A stretch of 32,119 bases of DNA. Origin: a virus. A program made the position numbers and the translations under genes. The notes beneath the pieces were generated by a model that did not search any database, was not told the origin of the DNA, and was given only the letters and a program-made list of their open reading frames with translations. Location: positions 1-32,119 of the IMG/VR virus record IMGVR_UViG_3300050015_000512. One strand, 5' to 3'. Shown one piece after another: positions 22,962 to 30,776 of the stretch (the first letter of the stretch is position 1; each line of letters begins with the position of its first letter).

Positions 22962-23729
22962 TTAGCGCAAAAAGATTACGCCTTCAGCAACAGTCCCTTT
23001 GATGAGTTTTCCGAGGCCGACAGTGATTGCATTGGCATCTAATCCCACCAAGTCTTGCGTGAAGAAGAAACCAAGGACATACACCGGGATTGTCTTGTCC
23101 ACTTCGACATACGGCGGAAGGTTGGGCACGTTGCCATAGACGATACGCCCGAGGGCATCCGTCTTAAACGCGGCAGGCGCAACGCCAACCGGCACTTGCG
23201 ACCCATCGCTATGCCCGGAGGCGTAATCGCGGAAGGTTCCCAGGGTAATACCGGTTGTGGTATGCACCACAACGGCGGTGCTGGTACCAGTCAAGTCTAC
23301 CGTCGCACCGACGATCAACGGAACCGGAATACCGGCTAACGCGCCGGCAAAAGTCATCACATACGGCGCGCTGCCACTCGCAGAGCCGGGGCCACCCGTG
23401 GTGGTGACGGTACCCAAGTGGAAACCCGCCGTTTCCAACAGCGCGTTGACCGCAATGGTGAGGTCGGCGGCGGCGATGTTATACAGTAGGCTGGCTGTGG
23501 TGTAGGTGTCGCCGTCAATGCCGGTGATGGATAACGTGAAGTGCCCACCCGTCGCGGTGACGGTCAGGGTTTGCACGTCGTTAGTGGTCGCCGTCGAGAT
23601 CGCGCCCACCAATTGCCCTTGCGCAATGGTGAGGTTGGGCGCAAAGTTGACATTGATGGGAATGGCGTCTTCGGGGTTATAGGCTGGATTCAATTGCCGG
23701 ACGTTATATTTCAATAAGGCTAAAGCCAT
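22962..23729 (-). CDS. Capsid decoration/stabilisation protein
   Basis: 255 aa, ATG at 23729 with AAGGAG upstream, 12 bases before the larger paralogue. It has the common N-terminal part (ALLKYNVRQLNPAYNPEDAIPINVNFAPN, DVQTLTVTATGGHFTLSITG...LLYNIAAADLTIAVNALLETAGFHLGTV) and the common C-terminal part (GHSDGSQVPVGVAP, FKTDALGRIVYGNVPNLPPY, VYVLGFFFTQDLVGLDANAI, LKGTVAEGVIFLR-like end), joined by a short linker. The position between scaffold/protease and capsid genes is that of lambda gpD. I infer the 'core' decoration protein that caps capsomer three-fold positions. Confidence 0.75.
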   Translation of the reverse strand: MALALLKYNVRQLNPAYNPEDAIPINVNFAPNLTIAQGQLVGAISTATTNDVQTLTVTATGGHFTLSITGIDGDTYTTASLLYNIAAADLTIAVNALLETAGFHLGTVTTTGGPGSASGSAPYVMTFAGALAGIPVPLIVGATVDLTGTSTAVVVHTTTGITLGTFRDYASGHSDGSQVPVGVAPAAFKTDALGRIVYGNVPNLPPYVEVDKTIPVYVLGFFFTQDLVGLDANAITVGLGKLIKGTVAEGVIFLR

Positions 23730-23777
23730 GATATGCTCCTTGTGTGTGAATGGGTCAACGAGGGAAGGGAAGGTGAT

Positions 23778-23805
23778 ATCTCAGCCTAACATTAGGCTTT
23801 GAGAT
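23778..23805. promoter_or_regulatory. Hairpin over the scaffold/protease stop codon
   Basis: AGCCTA (23783-23788) pairs with TAGGCT (23793-23798) around a 4-base loop, extended by ATCTC/GAGAT after a 2-base bulge. It spans the stop of the protease/scaffold gene on the minus strand. With no T tract it is more likely an mRNA-processing or expression-balancing stem than a terminator. Confidence 0.35.
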
Positions 23806-24406
23806 TGGCGTGCTTTCTCAAGGTGCTCATGCGCTCTGCCGAAGGGGTGCCAGTGGGTTGCGCACCAAAGGAGACGAGTTTGCCGTCACGCGCTTCATTC
23901 TCCAGTCGTTCGGCGAATAACGCAGGATTGGCAGGCAGGGCATTAACGAAGTCCACCAGGGCTTTGACGCCATCACCATTCCGCAAGTCTCCGTCCGCTG
24001 TGAAGGTGACGATACCGGCATTGTCCGCCTTGTGCAGCGCGGTAAACGCGGCAATGAAGGCATCGGATTGCGCCGGGGTGACTTTGCCAGCCGCAATCGC
24101 ACTGGTAAACAGCGCGGTGGCCTCACTCTTGACCTGTTTGGCCTTCAGCCCGGTAATCATGCGATCTTCCACCGGCGTCGGCACAACGGTTGCCGTCATC
24201 TTGGCTTTGGCGTCCTCTTCGGCTTTCTTCTTCTTGGCATCCGCCGCTTCTTGTGCAGCGGTTTCGGCATCTTCGGCATCTTTCTTGGCTTTGGCTTTGG
24301 CCTCAGCGTCAGTCGGTGCGACGAATTGAGCGAGTTCGGCCTCACTCAAATCTTCGGGGGTTTTCCCGCCAGTGAATAAGGCGAGGAACTGCTCTTTGAG
24401 AGTCAT
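23792..24406 (-). CDS. Nested scaffold protein (internal start within protease gene)
   Basis: Met226 of the protease gene (ATG 24406, MTLKEQFLALFTGG) is preceded by AAGGAG with a 9-10 base spacer, a better site than many true starts here. Translation from it gives a 204-aa protein that lacks the protease domain and has a charged coiled coil (AEAKAKAKKDAEDAETAAQEA, KKKKAEEDAKAK, ~20-70 from the new start) and a helical C-terminus (LRKHANLKA). This is the lambda C/Nu3 and Mu I/Z arrangement, in which the scaffold is the in-frame C-terminal part of the protease gene. Scaffolds direct capsid assembly and are then digested by the protease. Confidence 0.75.
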   Translation of the reverse strand: MTLKEQFLALFTGGKTPEDLSEAELAQFVAPTDAEAKAKAKKDAEDAETAAQEAADAKKKKAEEDAKAKMTATVVPTPVEDRMITGLKAKQVKSEATALFTSAIAAGKVTPAQSDAFIAAFTALHKADNAGIVTFTADGDLRNGDGVKALVDFVNALPANPALFAERLENEARDGKLVSFGAQPTGTPSAERMSTLRKHANLKA

Positions 24407-25081
24407 GGATGTATGCTCCTTATGGTGTAATTCGCCTACCTGAGGCGGAAGAGTAAATGCGGCGGTGAGTGTTGCATCAGATATTCTTGGATTATTTGTC
24501 AGGGCTAACCCGGAGATCGTCTTGGTTGCCCGATCCCACGTCAACGAGGCCTGTAGCGACGGGCCAGCTAGTTCACGTAATTGTTTAGGGATGAGCATAG
24601 TGCCAAGGATATTCTCGTTTTGACGCCACACTTTTATGAGTTGTCCGAGTTTGCCATCCAAAAAACCTTTGTTGTGTTCGTAATCCGCGTTGACAGGTTG
24701 CGTAAAGGCTTTGATTGCGATATCGCATTCATCGGCGCCAAGCGAAAAATCCTTATCCTCAAACGTTCCCAGGTTAAATAATTTGCCCGTATAGGGAATA
24801 TCATCGTATCCAGAGACACCAGCATCGACAAATTCAACCGGGATATCAACAGAAAATGCTGCCGAAAATTCAGAATCAGCGTCAACGCCTTGTTTTTGCG
24901 CAAGGGTATGCATCCGTGCCGTGATGGTTTTTTGCTCTTCTTCCGAATATTCCGCTTTATTTTTGGGCATACCCCAATAGCGCAATGCTGCCCGCGCACG
25001 TTCCGGATTATCCATGGGATATTTTCGTTCAGACGGTATGGCGAAGTCAGGTTCTTGCACTTCAGGGTACGGTGTTTCCAT
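23792..25081 (-). CDS. Prohead protease (Mu protein I-like) with scaffold domain
   Basis: 429 aa, ATG at 25081 behind AAGGAG. Residues ~15-67 (IPSERKYPMDNPERARAALRYWGMP...EEEQKTITARMHTLAQKQG) form a short helical domain also found on phage and prophage proteins handling capsids. Residues ~76-210 match Mu gpI-type serine protease: FSLGADECDIAIKAFTQPVNADYEHNKG (candidate catalytic His136 in DYEHN), WRQNENILGTMLI, then ASLTWDRATKTISGLALTNNPRI (candidate nucleophile Ser179). The C-terminal half is the scaffold, also made separately from ATG 24406. The protein cleaves scaffold and possibly itself in the prohead. Catalytic residue assignment is from pattern, not alignment. Confidence 0.85.
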   Translation of the reverse strand: METPYPEVQEPDFAIPSERKYPMDNPERARAALRYWGMPKNKAEYSEEEQKTITARMHTLAQKQGVDADSEFSAAFSVDIPVEFVDAGVSGYDDIPYTGKLFNLGTFEDKDFSLGADECDIAIKAFTQPVNADYEHNKGFLDGKLGQLIKVWRQNENILGTMLIPKQLRELAGPSLQASLTWDRATKTISGLALTNNPRISDATLTAAFTLPPQVGELHHKEHTSMTLKEQFLALFTGGKTPEDLSEAELAQFVAPTDAEAKAKAKKDAEDAETAAQEAADAKKKKAEEDAKAKMTATVVPTPVEDRMITGLKAKQVKSEATALFTSAIAAGKVTPAQSDAFIAAFTALHKADNAGIVTFTADGDLRNGDGVKALVDFVNALPANPALFAERLENEARDGKLVSFGAQPTGTPSAERMSTLRKHANLKA

Positions 25082-25238
25082 AGCAATCTCCTTGGATATT
25101 CACCCGGCGATGCTGGCCGACATTACGACACGGCGATTCTCAACACGCAACAAGATAACCGACACAGCAGAGGTCTTACGAGGTAATCAATGAGCAACAA
25201 CCCTGGTTGGGCTATCTGTGTCATCGCCGAGTGAATGA

Positions 25239-26147
25239 TTATGTGCGTTTCAGACGAGCATCAATGTCATCAGCGATATCACGAAGCAAGTCCATATCCG
25301 CTAACGGAAGATCACCGGACAGTGATTCAATAGCATTTGCGGCGGCGCGTAGCATATCAGGCGTGAGGAGGCTTTCTCGCAATCCCGAACCTAATGACGG
25401 GAAGGTATCGTCTTCCCGAGTTTTTTCTTCATTGTCGTTTTGTATTTCATTGAGTCGGGATTGAAGATTACAGTTGGCGCGATGCAATGTTTGAATAGCT
25501 TTGATCGCCGTTTGTGTTGCCATATACCCTTGCGGGTTCACAGAATGTACTTCGATGCCCGCGTGAATCAGGCACGCGTATAACCGCTCGTTGGCAAAAC
25601 GATAATCGGCATTTTCCTTAATAATGGCTCCCACCGGAGACATTGGATTAATCATATCAAGGAGTTCGGGATAGTTGATAAGTTTTAAGTCTTTCCCAAC
25701 CAATCCGGTGACCATTTTTACGAGCAACGTGATGGCTTCCAAAAATTCATTGTTACCACGCATATTACATTTATCGCGTGCAATCAATGGCGACATTTGT
25801 TCCGTCGCATCATTAATCGTATTGCGATAATACTGATTGTCGAGTTTTGCCTGTCGGAGATTAATTTCAGTTTGTTGCACGTCAAGATCAGATCGTTCCA
25901 ATGCTTTCTTTTCGTGCTGTAATTGAGCAATGGTGGCAGACTGAGTATCAATTTTCTCTTTTGCGGCAATCATTACTGGAATAATCGCCTGTAATGCAGA
26001 ACAATTTCCCCCTGCCGTTAATCCTGATCTCACGCCAATCACTTCACTGACAATGCCCGGAAAGTCTCGCACAATGACATTGGCAATTTGCTGAATCTCT
26101 TCATTCGTCACGTCGAGTTGTTGTTGCAATTCTTTTTCTGTTGTCAT
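25239..26147 (-). CDS. Coiled-coil protein of unknown function in head module
   Basis: 302 aa, ATG at 26147 with AAAGGG 7 bases upstream. I do not recognise the family. Residues ~1-28 and ~65-110 are coiled-coil forming (EKELQQQLDVTNEEIQQIANVIV; KEKIDTQSATIAQLQHEKKALERSDLDVQQTEINLRQAKLDNQYYRN); the middle is helical (NEFLEAITLLVKMVTGLVGK, YPELLDMINPMSPVGAIIKENADYRFANERLYACLIHAGIEVHSV), and the end is acidic (ADMDLLRDIADDIDARLKRT). Base and codon composition is more AT-rich than its neighbours, and hairpins flank it (26184-26212 upstream). Between a head-morphogenesis gene and the protease one expects no conserved gene, so this may be an accessory insertion. It could be an internal head protein. 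Confidence 0.6.
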   Translation of the reverse strand: MTTEKELQQQLDVTNEEIQQIANVIVRDFPGIVSEVIGVRSGLTAGGNCSALQAIIPVMIAAKEKIDTQSATIAQLQHEKKALERSDLDVQQTEINLRQAKLDNQYYRNTINDATEQMSPLIARDKCNMRGNNEFLEAITLLVKMVTGLVGKDLKLINYPELLDMINPMSPVGAIIKENADYRFANERLYACLIHAGIEVHSVNPQGYMATQTAIKAIQTLHRANCNLQSRLNEIQNDNEEKTREDDTFPSLGSGLRESLLTPDMLRAAANAIESLSGDLPLADMDLLRDIADDIDARLKRT

Positions 26148-26183
26148 GGTTGCACCCTTTTATTCGCACCCTAACATATCAAT

Positions 26184-26212
26184 CCCCGGTGAGGGGTGCA
26201 GACTCACCGGGG
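26184..26212. promoter_or_regulatory. Perfect 10-bp hairpin between head gene and coiled-coil gene
   Basis: CCCCGGTGAG (26184-26193) pairs perfectly with CTCACCGGGG (26203-26212), loop 9 bases. A second small palindrome (CCCGTT-A-AACGGG, ~26219-26231) lies beside it. On the minus strand the stem is followed by ATTGATATG, not a T run, so it may be a Rho-independent terminator only in weak form, or an RNase processing/stability element that sets relative expression of the two genes. Confidence 0.5.
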
Positions 26213-26250
26213 TACTCACCCGTTAAACGGGGAGCAGGCTATTCAGTTGT

Positions 26251-27279
26251 CTATGTGCGTTTCAGTGCGTCCGTATATTGCGCCGGGGTAATCTTCCCGA
26301 TTGCACGTAACACCTTCATACTGGTGAGGCGGTAGAAGGTTTCGCCGTTGGTAGTTGTCGCTGTCACCAGATCATCTAACGTCACGATCCCGTCGCGGTA
26401 TAACCGATACGCACCCATTCCTAACATGGCCTGCTTGTCAGCAACGGACAGTGTGTTAAACCATGCACGGGCGTCTTGTGGGGTATAGGGATTATCACCA
26501 GCGACAATCGGTGTCGCAAAACATCGACATGAATCATGCAAGGGAGAAAAGACTTCCTCTAACGTATGTTCCGTTCCATCAAGGCAAACGCAACAGACAC
26601 ATGTTTTCCGGTCTAGCACAGCATTATAAAGCCAGCCCGTGACCGCATCAGGATTCGCGTGATAGGATTCCACCAGCCCATCCCCGTAACTCTGCCAACT
26701 TTCCGACCGCGCAATACTGATCACATCATTGCGCGTGGTGTGCGTAATCGAATCAGTGAGTGCCGTCTTGAATCGCGAAGGTGAAAGTTTTGCCGGTGAT
26801 ATAACAGGCAATGTCAACACGTCATGGATACGGGATGTAGTCGTTTGTGCGAGGACAGTATACCGATTCACGAAACCGCCTATGCCGCGTGTGCGATGGG
26901 AGATGGTGGCAAGTGTGTTGTCAGACAGGGCTACCCACAGTCCAGTATACCCCATGGCGCGTATCAGCGATAAGGCGTGTGCCGAGCCCGCGTCCACGGC
27001 TGTGCGCTTGCTCTCATAGACCGATGAGGAGGCCATGGGAGCCACACGTGTCAATTCATGGCCTATGAGCGCCAATAACGCAGCAATGGCTTCCCGTTGT
27101 CGCGTTGTCCATTGATGTTCGTTCGCCGGTAGATCATTCGCGATGGCAGGATGGGCGTCAAGAAAGGCCAATATCATCGCTTCAGGGCGATGATATAGCA
27201 ACGCAATCGCAACAGCCAGTTCCCGTTCACGGCGCAACTGCTCATCGCGCTTCTCATTCATCAATTGGCGCGTGGTCAT
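26251..27279 (-). CDS. Minor head protein (Mu gpF/SPP1 gp7-like)
   Basis: 342 aa from ATG 27279, 8 bases after the upstream stop; a GTG start at 27327 would overlap the preceding gene. The C-terminal half carries the Phage_Mu_F signature: RNDVISIARSESWQSYGDGLVESYHANPDAVTGWLYNAVLDRKTCVCCVCLDGTEHTLEEVFSPLHDSCRCFATPI. The CxCC-C...H.....H..CRC residues form the metal-binding core, and W, D and RT in 'GW.Y.AVLDRKTC..C' are family-typical. The N-terminal half is helical. Such proteins bind the portal, are packaged in a few copies and assist ejection or assembly. A C-terminal extension (YTPQDARAWFNTLSVADKQAMLGMGAYRLYRDG...) resembles the tail of Mu F-like proteins that read 'F..L....Q..ILG..R..L...G'. 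Confidence 0.88.
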   Translation of the reverse strand: MTTRQLMNEKRDEQLRRERELAVAIALLYHRPEAMILAFLDAHPAIANDLPANEHQWTTRQREAIAALLALIGHELTRVAPMASSSVYESKRTAVDAGSAHALSLIRAMGYTGLWVALSDNTLATISHRTRGIGGFVNRYTVLAQTTTSRIHDVLTLPVISPAKLSPSRFKTALTDSITHTTRNDVISIARSESWQSYGDGLVESYHANPDAVTGWLYNAVLDRKTCVCCVCLDGTEHTLEEVFSPLHDSCRCFATPIVAGDNPYTPQDARAWFNTLSVADKQAMLGMGAYRLYRDGIVTLDDLVTATTTNGETFYRLTSMKVLRAIGKITPAQYTDALKRT

Positions 27280-27287
27280 GGCAACTA

Positions 27288-27470
27288 TCACTTTCCGATA
27301 CGTCCGGCAAAGTTTGTCCGTATCCACTCGACAGCCCGTTTGCGTTTAGCGTTGGATGCGGCACTATCCGGGGTAAGCGGATCGTCAAGTAGCAGCATCC
27401 GCGCATTGATATCATCGCCGTTCGCTTCTTCATACTTCCGCTTGGCGCGGTGGTAGTTTTGGTGGCTCAT
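27288..27470 (-). CDS. 60-aa protein resembling a fragment of the large terminase
   Basis: Starts at ATG 27470; a TTG 18 bases upstream is a less likely start. Residues 26-57 (LLLDDPLTPDSAASNAKRKR, AVEWIRTNFAGR) align with TerL residues ~192-222 of this phage (IFDDPLSADQASSNAEREHT, NAWIRSSFLTR): DDPL, D, A, SNA, R, WIR and F are identical, so it covers the Walker B region plus the following helix. The N-terminal 25 residues (YHRAKRKYEEANGDDINARM) are not clearly shared. No Walker A or nuclease part is present. It may be a decayed duplicate or a remnant of an inserted terminase; a regulatory mini-protein that binds the packaging motor is the alternative. It lies between the portal and the minor head protein, with only a weak SD. 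Confidence 0.6.
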   Translation of the reverse strand: MSHQNYHRAKRKYEEANGDDINARMLLLDDPLTPDSAASNAKRKRAVEWIRTNFAGRIGK

Positions 27471-27524
27471 GTCAGACTCACAAGGCAAGGGTGATGGCTT
27501 TTTTTGCTTGCGCTTTGGCGATTC

Positions 27525-29132
27525 TTATTCGCCGCCGCCGCTATCATCAGTACTCCCCACTCCGCTTGGTAACTCGCCTGTCTTCACCGGCGCGGGATCA
27601 ACGAGCGACTGAAAATGCTGATTCGCTTCCGTCGCTTGCGCGGCCCGGAGCATATCTTCGGCGGTAATGGCTTCTTGGTCACGTTCCGGTAAGCCGATTT
27701 GCGCATCAATGCCGGTATACTGTGAAGGATGGACGTATTGCGCGTTTGCCAGATTCGCGATCATGTTGCCGTATTCCACGGTGTCGCGGTCATTGTTCGC
27801 AGAGAGCATCAGCAACGGGGTAAAGGCATCCGCGTCCGCTTGCCCGTAATTCATCGCCACATACGGTGTCAACACGTCACGGTAAAAGGAGATTTCGACT
27901 TCCCGCTGTATGTAATTCGTGAAGGTGTCGAGCAAGTCTTTACTGGTGTCGCTATCGGCCTTGCTGCCGTGTTGCGCTTCCATCAACGCACGAGGCGCCA
28001 TGATAATGGCCTGGATCATTTCGGTGTTATACAATTCAATCGACTTCAGATACGGCTCACCAGCGCCTTGGGCTTGTAAGACTTCAAACGACTTCACATT
28101 CCGTAACGCAATCGCTGAGGAATTCGCAAACTGCAGCAAGCGCGTGGTAATCAATTCTTCCGGCGAGATCATCTTGAGCGTGCCATTGGCATTGCGCACG
28201 GCATTGCCGAGCGCGTCCACTTCATTGACATCACGGGCATTTTCATCAATCAAGGCAATCAGGGAGGGGGTGGCAAACTGCAACAGGTATTTGTAGTAAT
28301 TCTCCCAATTGTGTTGCTTGGAATACCATGCGTGATACGCGGGACGCAACAGTGAGCGACCGCGCGGATCTGACTGATGGGTAAAAATGGTGAGGTGCCA
28401 AAACTTACTACGCGGCAACACCCATTCCACCGGGACAATGCCTGCCGCTTTTTCCGTGGGTACCACACCCAAAAATTCAAGGAAACGATCACACACATAC
28501 GCGAAACGATACCGACTCTTGACGCGAATAGTTTTCAGCGTCACCTTCCCATTTTTTGGCGCGTTATACACCAGCTCCGCCAGTGAGTGTCCAAACGCCA
28601 TGCAATCCAGCATATCACTGATAATCGCAGATATCCGGTCTTGCAAGCACCCCATCGAATCTTTGACAAACGCCAGTATCTCTTCACTGCGTGCATAATC
28701 CGTGGTGGCTTGTGGATCAGTCACCCATGCCGAGGGTTTCTGCATCCGCCCAACAAACCGTACCCCAGAGGACATGGCTTGCACTTTTAAGGCTTGAATC
28801 GATGAGGCGACCGCCGGATCATTCATCATCTTCTCATAGATATCAATCCCAAAATCGCGTTCCACATCATCAGATGGGCGCGGCAAGGAGCGTAGATAGT
28901 TTTGCAGGATTGGGCCGTAGTAGGAATTCGCTCCGATTTGTCCTGGTAGCGTTTCAAGCGTATTGTCTACTGGCTTATTCGAGACGAGTTGATCTAATTT
29001 CTCGACTGTCTCTGCTGTCATGCTGCCGGAAGGATTTAAGGCCACGGGATTATATTTCGTCGCATCGTTCCGCACGGCGTCATTGCCAAAGGTCACGAGG
29101 TGATTATTCCGTTGTCGGCGCGAACGAGCCAT
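27525..29132 (-). CDS. Portal protein (DUF935/Mu gp29-like)
   Basis: 535 aa, ATG at 29132 with AGAAGGA upstream. It follows the large terminase by 18 bases, as expected. The sequence contains the DUF935 portal pattern: YGPILQNYLRSLPRPSDDVERDFGIDIYEKMMNDPAVASSIQALKVQAMSSGV at residues ~70-125, ISDMLDCMAFGHSLAELVYN, ARYRFAY-like RVKSRYRFAYVCDRFLEFLG, WHLTIFTHQSDPRGRSLLRPAYHAWYSKQHNWENYYKYLLQFATPSLIALI (wing/clip), then an Ala/Asp-rich C-terminal tail with SSVD-like acidic end. It forms the dodecameric DNA channel at the head vertex and anchors terminase and adaptor. Length matches the family (about 450-550 aa). Confidence 0.92.
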   Translation of the reverse strand: MARSRRQRNNHLVTFGNDAVRNDATKYNPVALNPSGSMTAETVEKLDQLVSNKPVDNTLETLPGQIGANSYYGPILQNYLRSLPRPSDDVERDFGIDIYEKMMNDPAVASSIQALKVQAMSSGVRFVGRMQKPSAWVTDPQATTDYARSEEILAFVKDSMGCLQDRISAIISDMLDCMAFGHSLAELVYNAPKNGKVTLKTIRVKSRYRFAYVCDRFLEFLGVVPTEKAAGIVPVEWVLPRSKFWHLTIFTHQSDPRGRSLLRPAYHAWYSKQHNWENYYKYLLQFATPSLIALIDENARDVNEVDALGNAVRNANGTLKMISPEELITTRLLQFANSSAIALRNVKSFEVLQAQGAGEPYLKSIELYNTEMIQAIIMAPRALMEAQHGSKADSDTSKDLLDTFTNYIQREVEISFYRDVLTPYVAMNYGQADADAFTPLLMLSANNDRDTVEYGNMIANLANAQYVHPSQYTGIDAQIGLPERDQEAITAEDMLRAAQATEANQHFQSLVDPAPVKTGELPSGVGSTDDSGGGE

Positions 29133-29150
29133 AATGTATCCTTCTCGCCA

Positions 29151-30776
29151 TTAGCGAAAGAGTCGTTTGGCGTGTTCGGCCAATTCGGGACGTGCCGGGG
29201 AAACGATAGGGTACCGTGGTCGGAACTGATAGCTTTGATAGCGATTCAACATCTGACTAAATGCATCGCACATATCGTCGTGAGCCGCTGTTGGAAAGCC
29301 TGCTAACTCTTCAATAAAGTCATGCACCCAGGGAAAGCACGCGGGGTGAGGCAGGTAAATATTCCCGGATTCCACGGACGGCGCGACGGCATTGGCGCGC
29401 GATTCTTTCCCGCCTTCAGGATTCACGGGTATCACACCCATAATAGCTTGTGAGAGGGCTTTAATAATCGCTGGCCCATTGGCCTTATCTTCAATCAATA
29501 CCGTAAAACTTTGCGGGTAGAGGAGCAGTAATTCGTGAATGGCATCCATCGTGCGTTGCGCGTCCATGCGTCCCCGGCGTTGGTCAAGCAGATATTTATT
29601 GGAGAGGTGGCACGCCCAGACTTGTGCGACCACGAAGTCCGATGTCGCAATATCCTTCAACGTACAGTCTACCGAGATCGCGCCATCGACTAACGCGCCG
29701 GGTAACGGTTCCTGGTGACAGGTGATTGTGCTGTTGTCTTCCAGTTTACACACCACCGGCGGGGGTAACGTGCCTTGCGGATACCAGAACCGCCACCAAT
29801 GCCGCTTAAACAAGCCGCCTTCCGCCGGGGAGGGGCGTTGTTGGAATTGCCCTGAATACCCGTAACTGCCCAAGTCAAGTTTCTTTTGCGCTAACACCTT
29901 GGGGGGCAGTCGTTCAGGGAACAACAAATCCCCTTCTTCGCGAATGACTTGCCTGCCAGAGATCGGGAAGGAAATGATCTTGCGTTTTTCCGATTCCGCT
30001 TCCAAGCAGAGGATTGTCCATGACGGATCATCCAAGAAAATCCCTGTCGTATCCCGTTCATGGAGCCGCTGCATAACACCCACAAACCGCGCCGTGCGTT
30101 CATCGTTGACACGGGTGAGAAACGACGACCGTATCCACGCGTTCGTGTGTTCACGCTCAGCATTGGATGAGGCTTGGTCGGCGCTTAACGGATCATCGAA
30201 AATATTGATATCGCCGCCCTTACCCGTCGATGTACCGCCGACCGAGGTGGCAATCATCATGCCGCGTTGCGTGTTGGAATACTGCACCTTGACGTTGGAA
30301 TCGCGTGACAACTGCACATCAGGCCAGAGCGCACGATACCAGCTACTTGTGAGGAGTTGGCGACGATCCACGCTATGATCTTCTGAGAGTCCTGAGGAAT
30401 AACTCGTAAACATCAAGCGAAGGGTTGGCTGTTTGGCCCAGCACCAACACGGCCAAATTTTTGTGACTAAGGTTGATTTGAGTGTGCGGGGAGGCTGGTT
30501 AATGATCAGGCGCGGGATGTGTCCAAGAAAGACGGCTTCCAGATGCTCGCAGATACAATCGATATGCCAATTGTGGACATAGGGGGTACCGGGTTCCAGT
30601 ACCGTCCACGCACCCAAGGTAAACGCCGCTAACGAGGATTCATAATCTTTGATTTCTTGTGGTTTATTCTTCGCGCCCATCAGCCCCGTGCTGATGGCTT
30701 GATCCCACATTGTGCCTAAGTCGCATTCCGATGTCGGCACAGAGTTCGATTGCAGTGTGTTCAGCCCTTTGCGCAT
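29151..30776 (-). CDS. Terminase large subunit
   Basis: 541 aa if started at ATG 30776 (TAGGA 8 bases before), overlapping the preceding gene by 113 bases; ATG 30710 or 30680 are alternatives that would shorten it by 22 or 32 residues. ATPase part: Walker A-type QPPRTLKST (94-102), Walker B INIFDDP (190-196), 'VGGTSTGKGGD' before it, coupling region FVGVMQRLHERDTTG. Nuclease part: SVDCTLKD (D370), LIEDKANG (E429) and AAHDDMCDAFSQML (D500-D504), the RNase H-like metal ligands. The pattern is that of terminase_6/GpA-type packaging motors found with DUF935 portals. It translocates and cuts DNA at the portal. Confidence 0.95.
   Translation of the reverse strand: MRKGLNTLQSNSVPTSECDLGTMWDQAISTGLMGAKNKPQEIKDYESSLAAFTLGAWTVLEPGTPYVHNWHIDCICEHLEAVFLGHIPRLIINQPPRTLKSTLVTKIWPCWCWAKQPTLRLMFTSYSSGLSEDHSVDRRQLLTSSWYRALWPDVQLSRDSNVKVQYSNTQRGMMIATSVGGTSTGKGGDINIFDDPLSADQASSNAEREHTNAWIRSSFLTRVNDERTARFVGVMQRLHERDTTGIFLDDPSWTILCLEAESEKRKIISFPISGRQVIREEGDLLFPERLPPKVLAQKKLDLGSYGYSGQFQQRPSPAEGGLFKRHWWRFWYPQGTLPPPVVCKLEDNSTITCHQEPLPGALVDGAISVDCTLKDIATSDFVVAQVWACHLSNKYLLDQRRGRMDAQRTMDAIHELLLLYPQSFTVLIEDKANGPAIIKALSQAIMGVIPVNPEGGKESRANAVAPSVESGNIYLPHPACFPWVHDFIEELAGFPTAAHDDMCDAFSQMLNRYQSYQFRPRYPIVSPARPELAEHAKRLFR

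Noticed and set aside
23799-24329. 176-codon plus-strand frame in the protease/scaffold gene
   Set aside because: Ala/Ser-rich antisense shadow of the coiled-coil coding region; no SD.
25101-25238. Possible 33-codon minus-strand mini-gene between the coiled-coil and protease genes
   Set aside because: No SD, no overlap coupling and no recognisable features; treated as a spacer.
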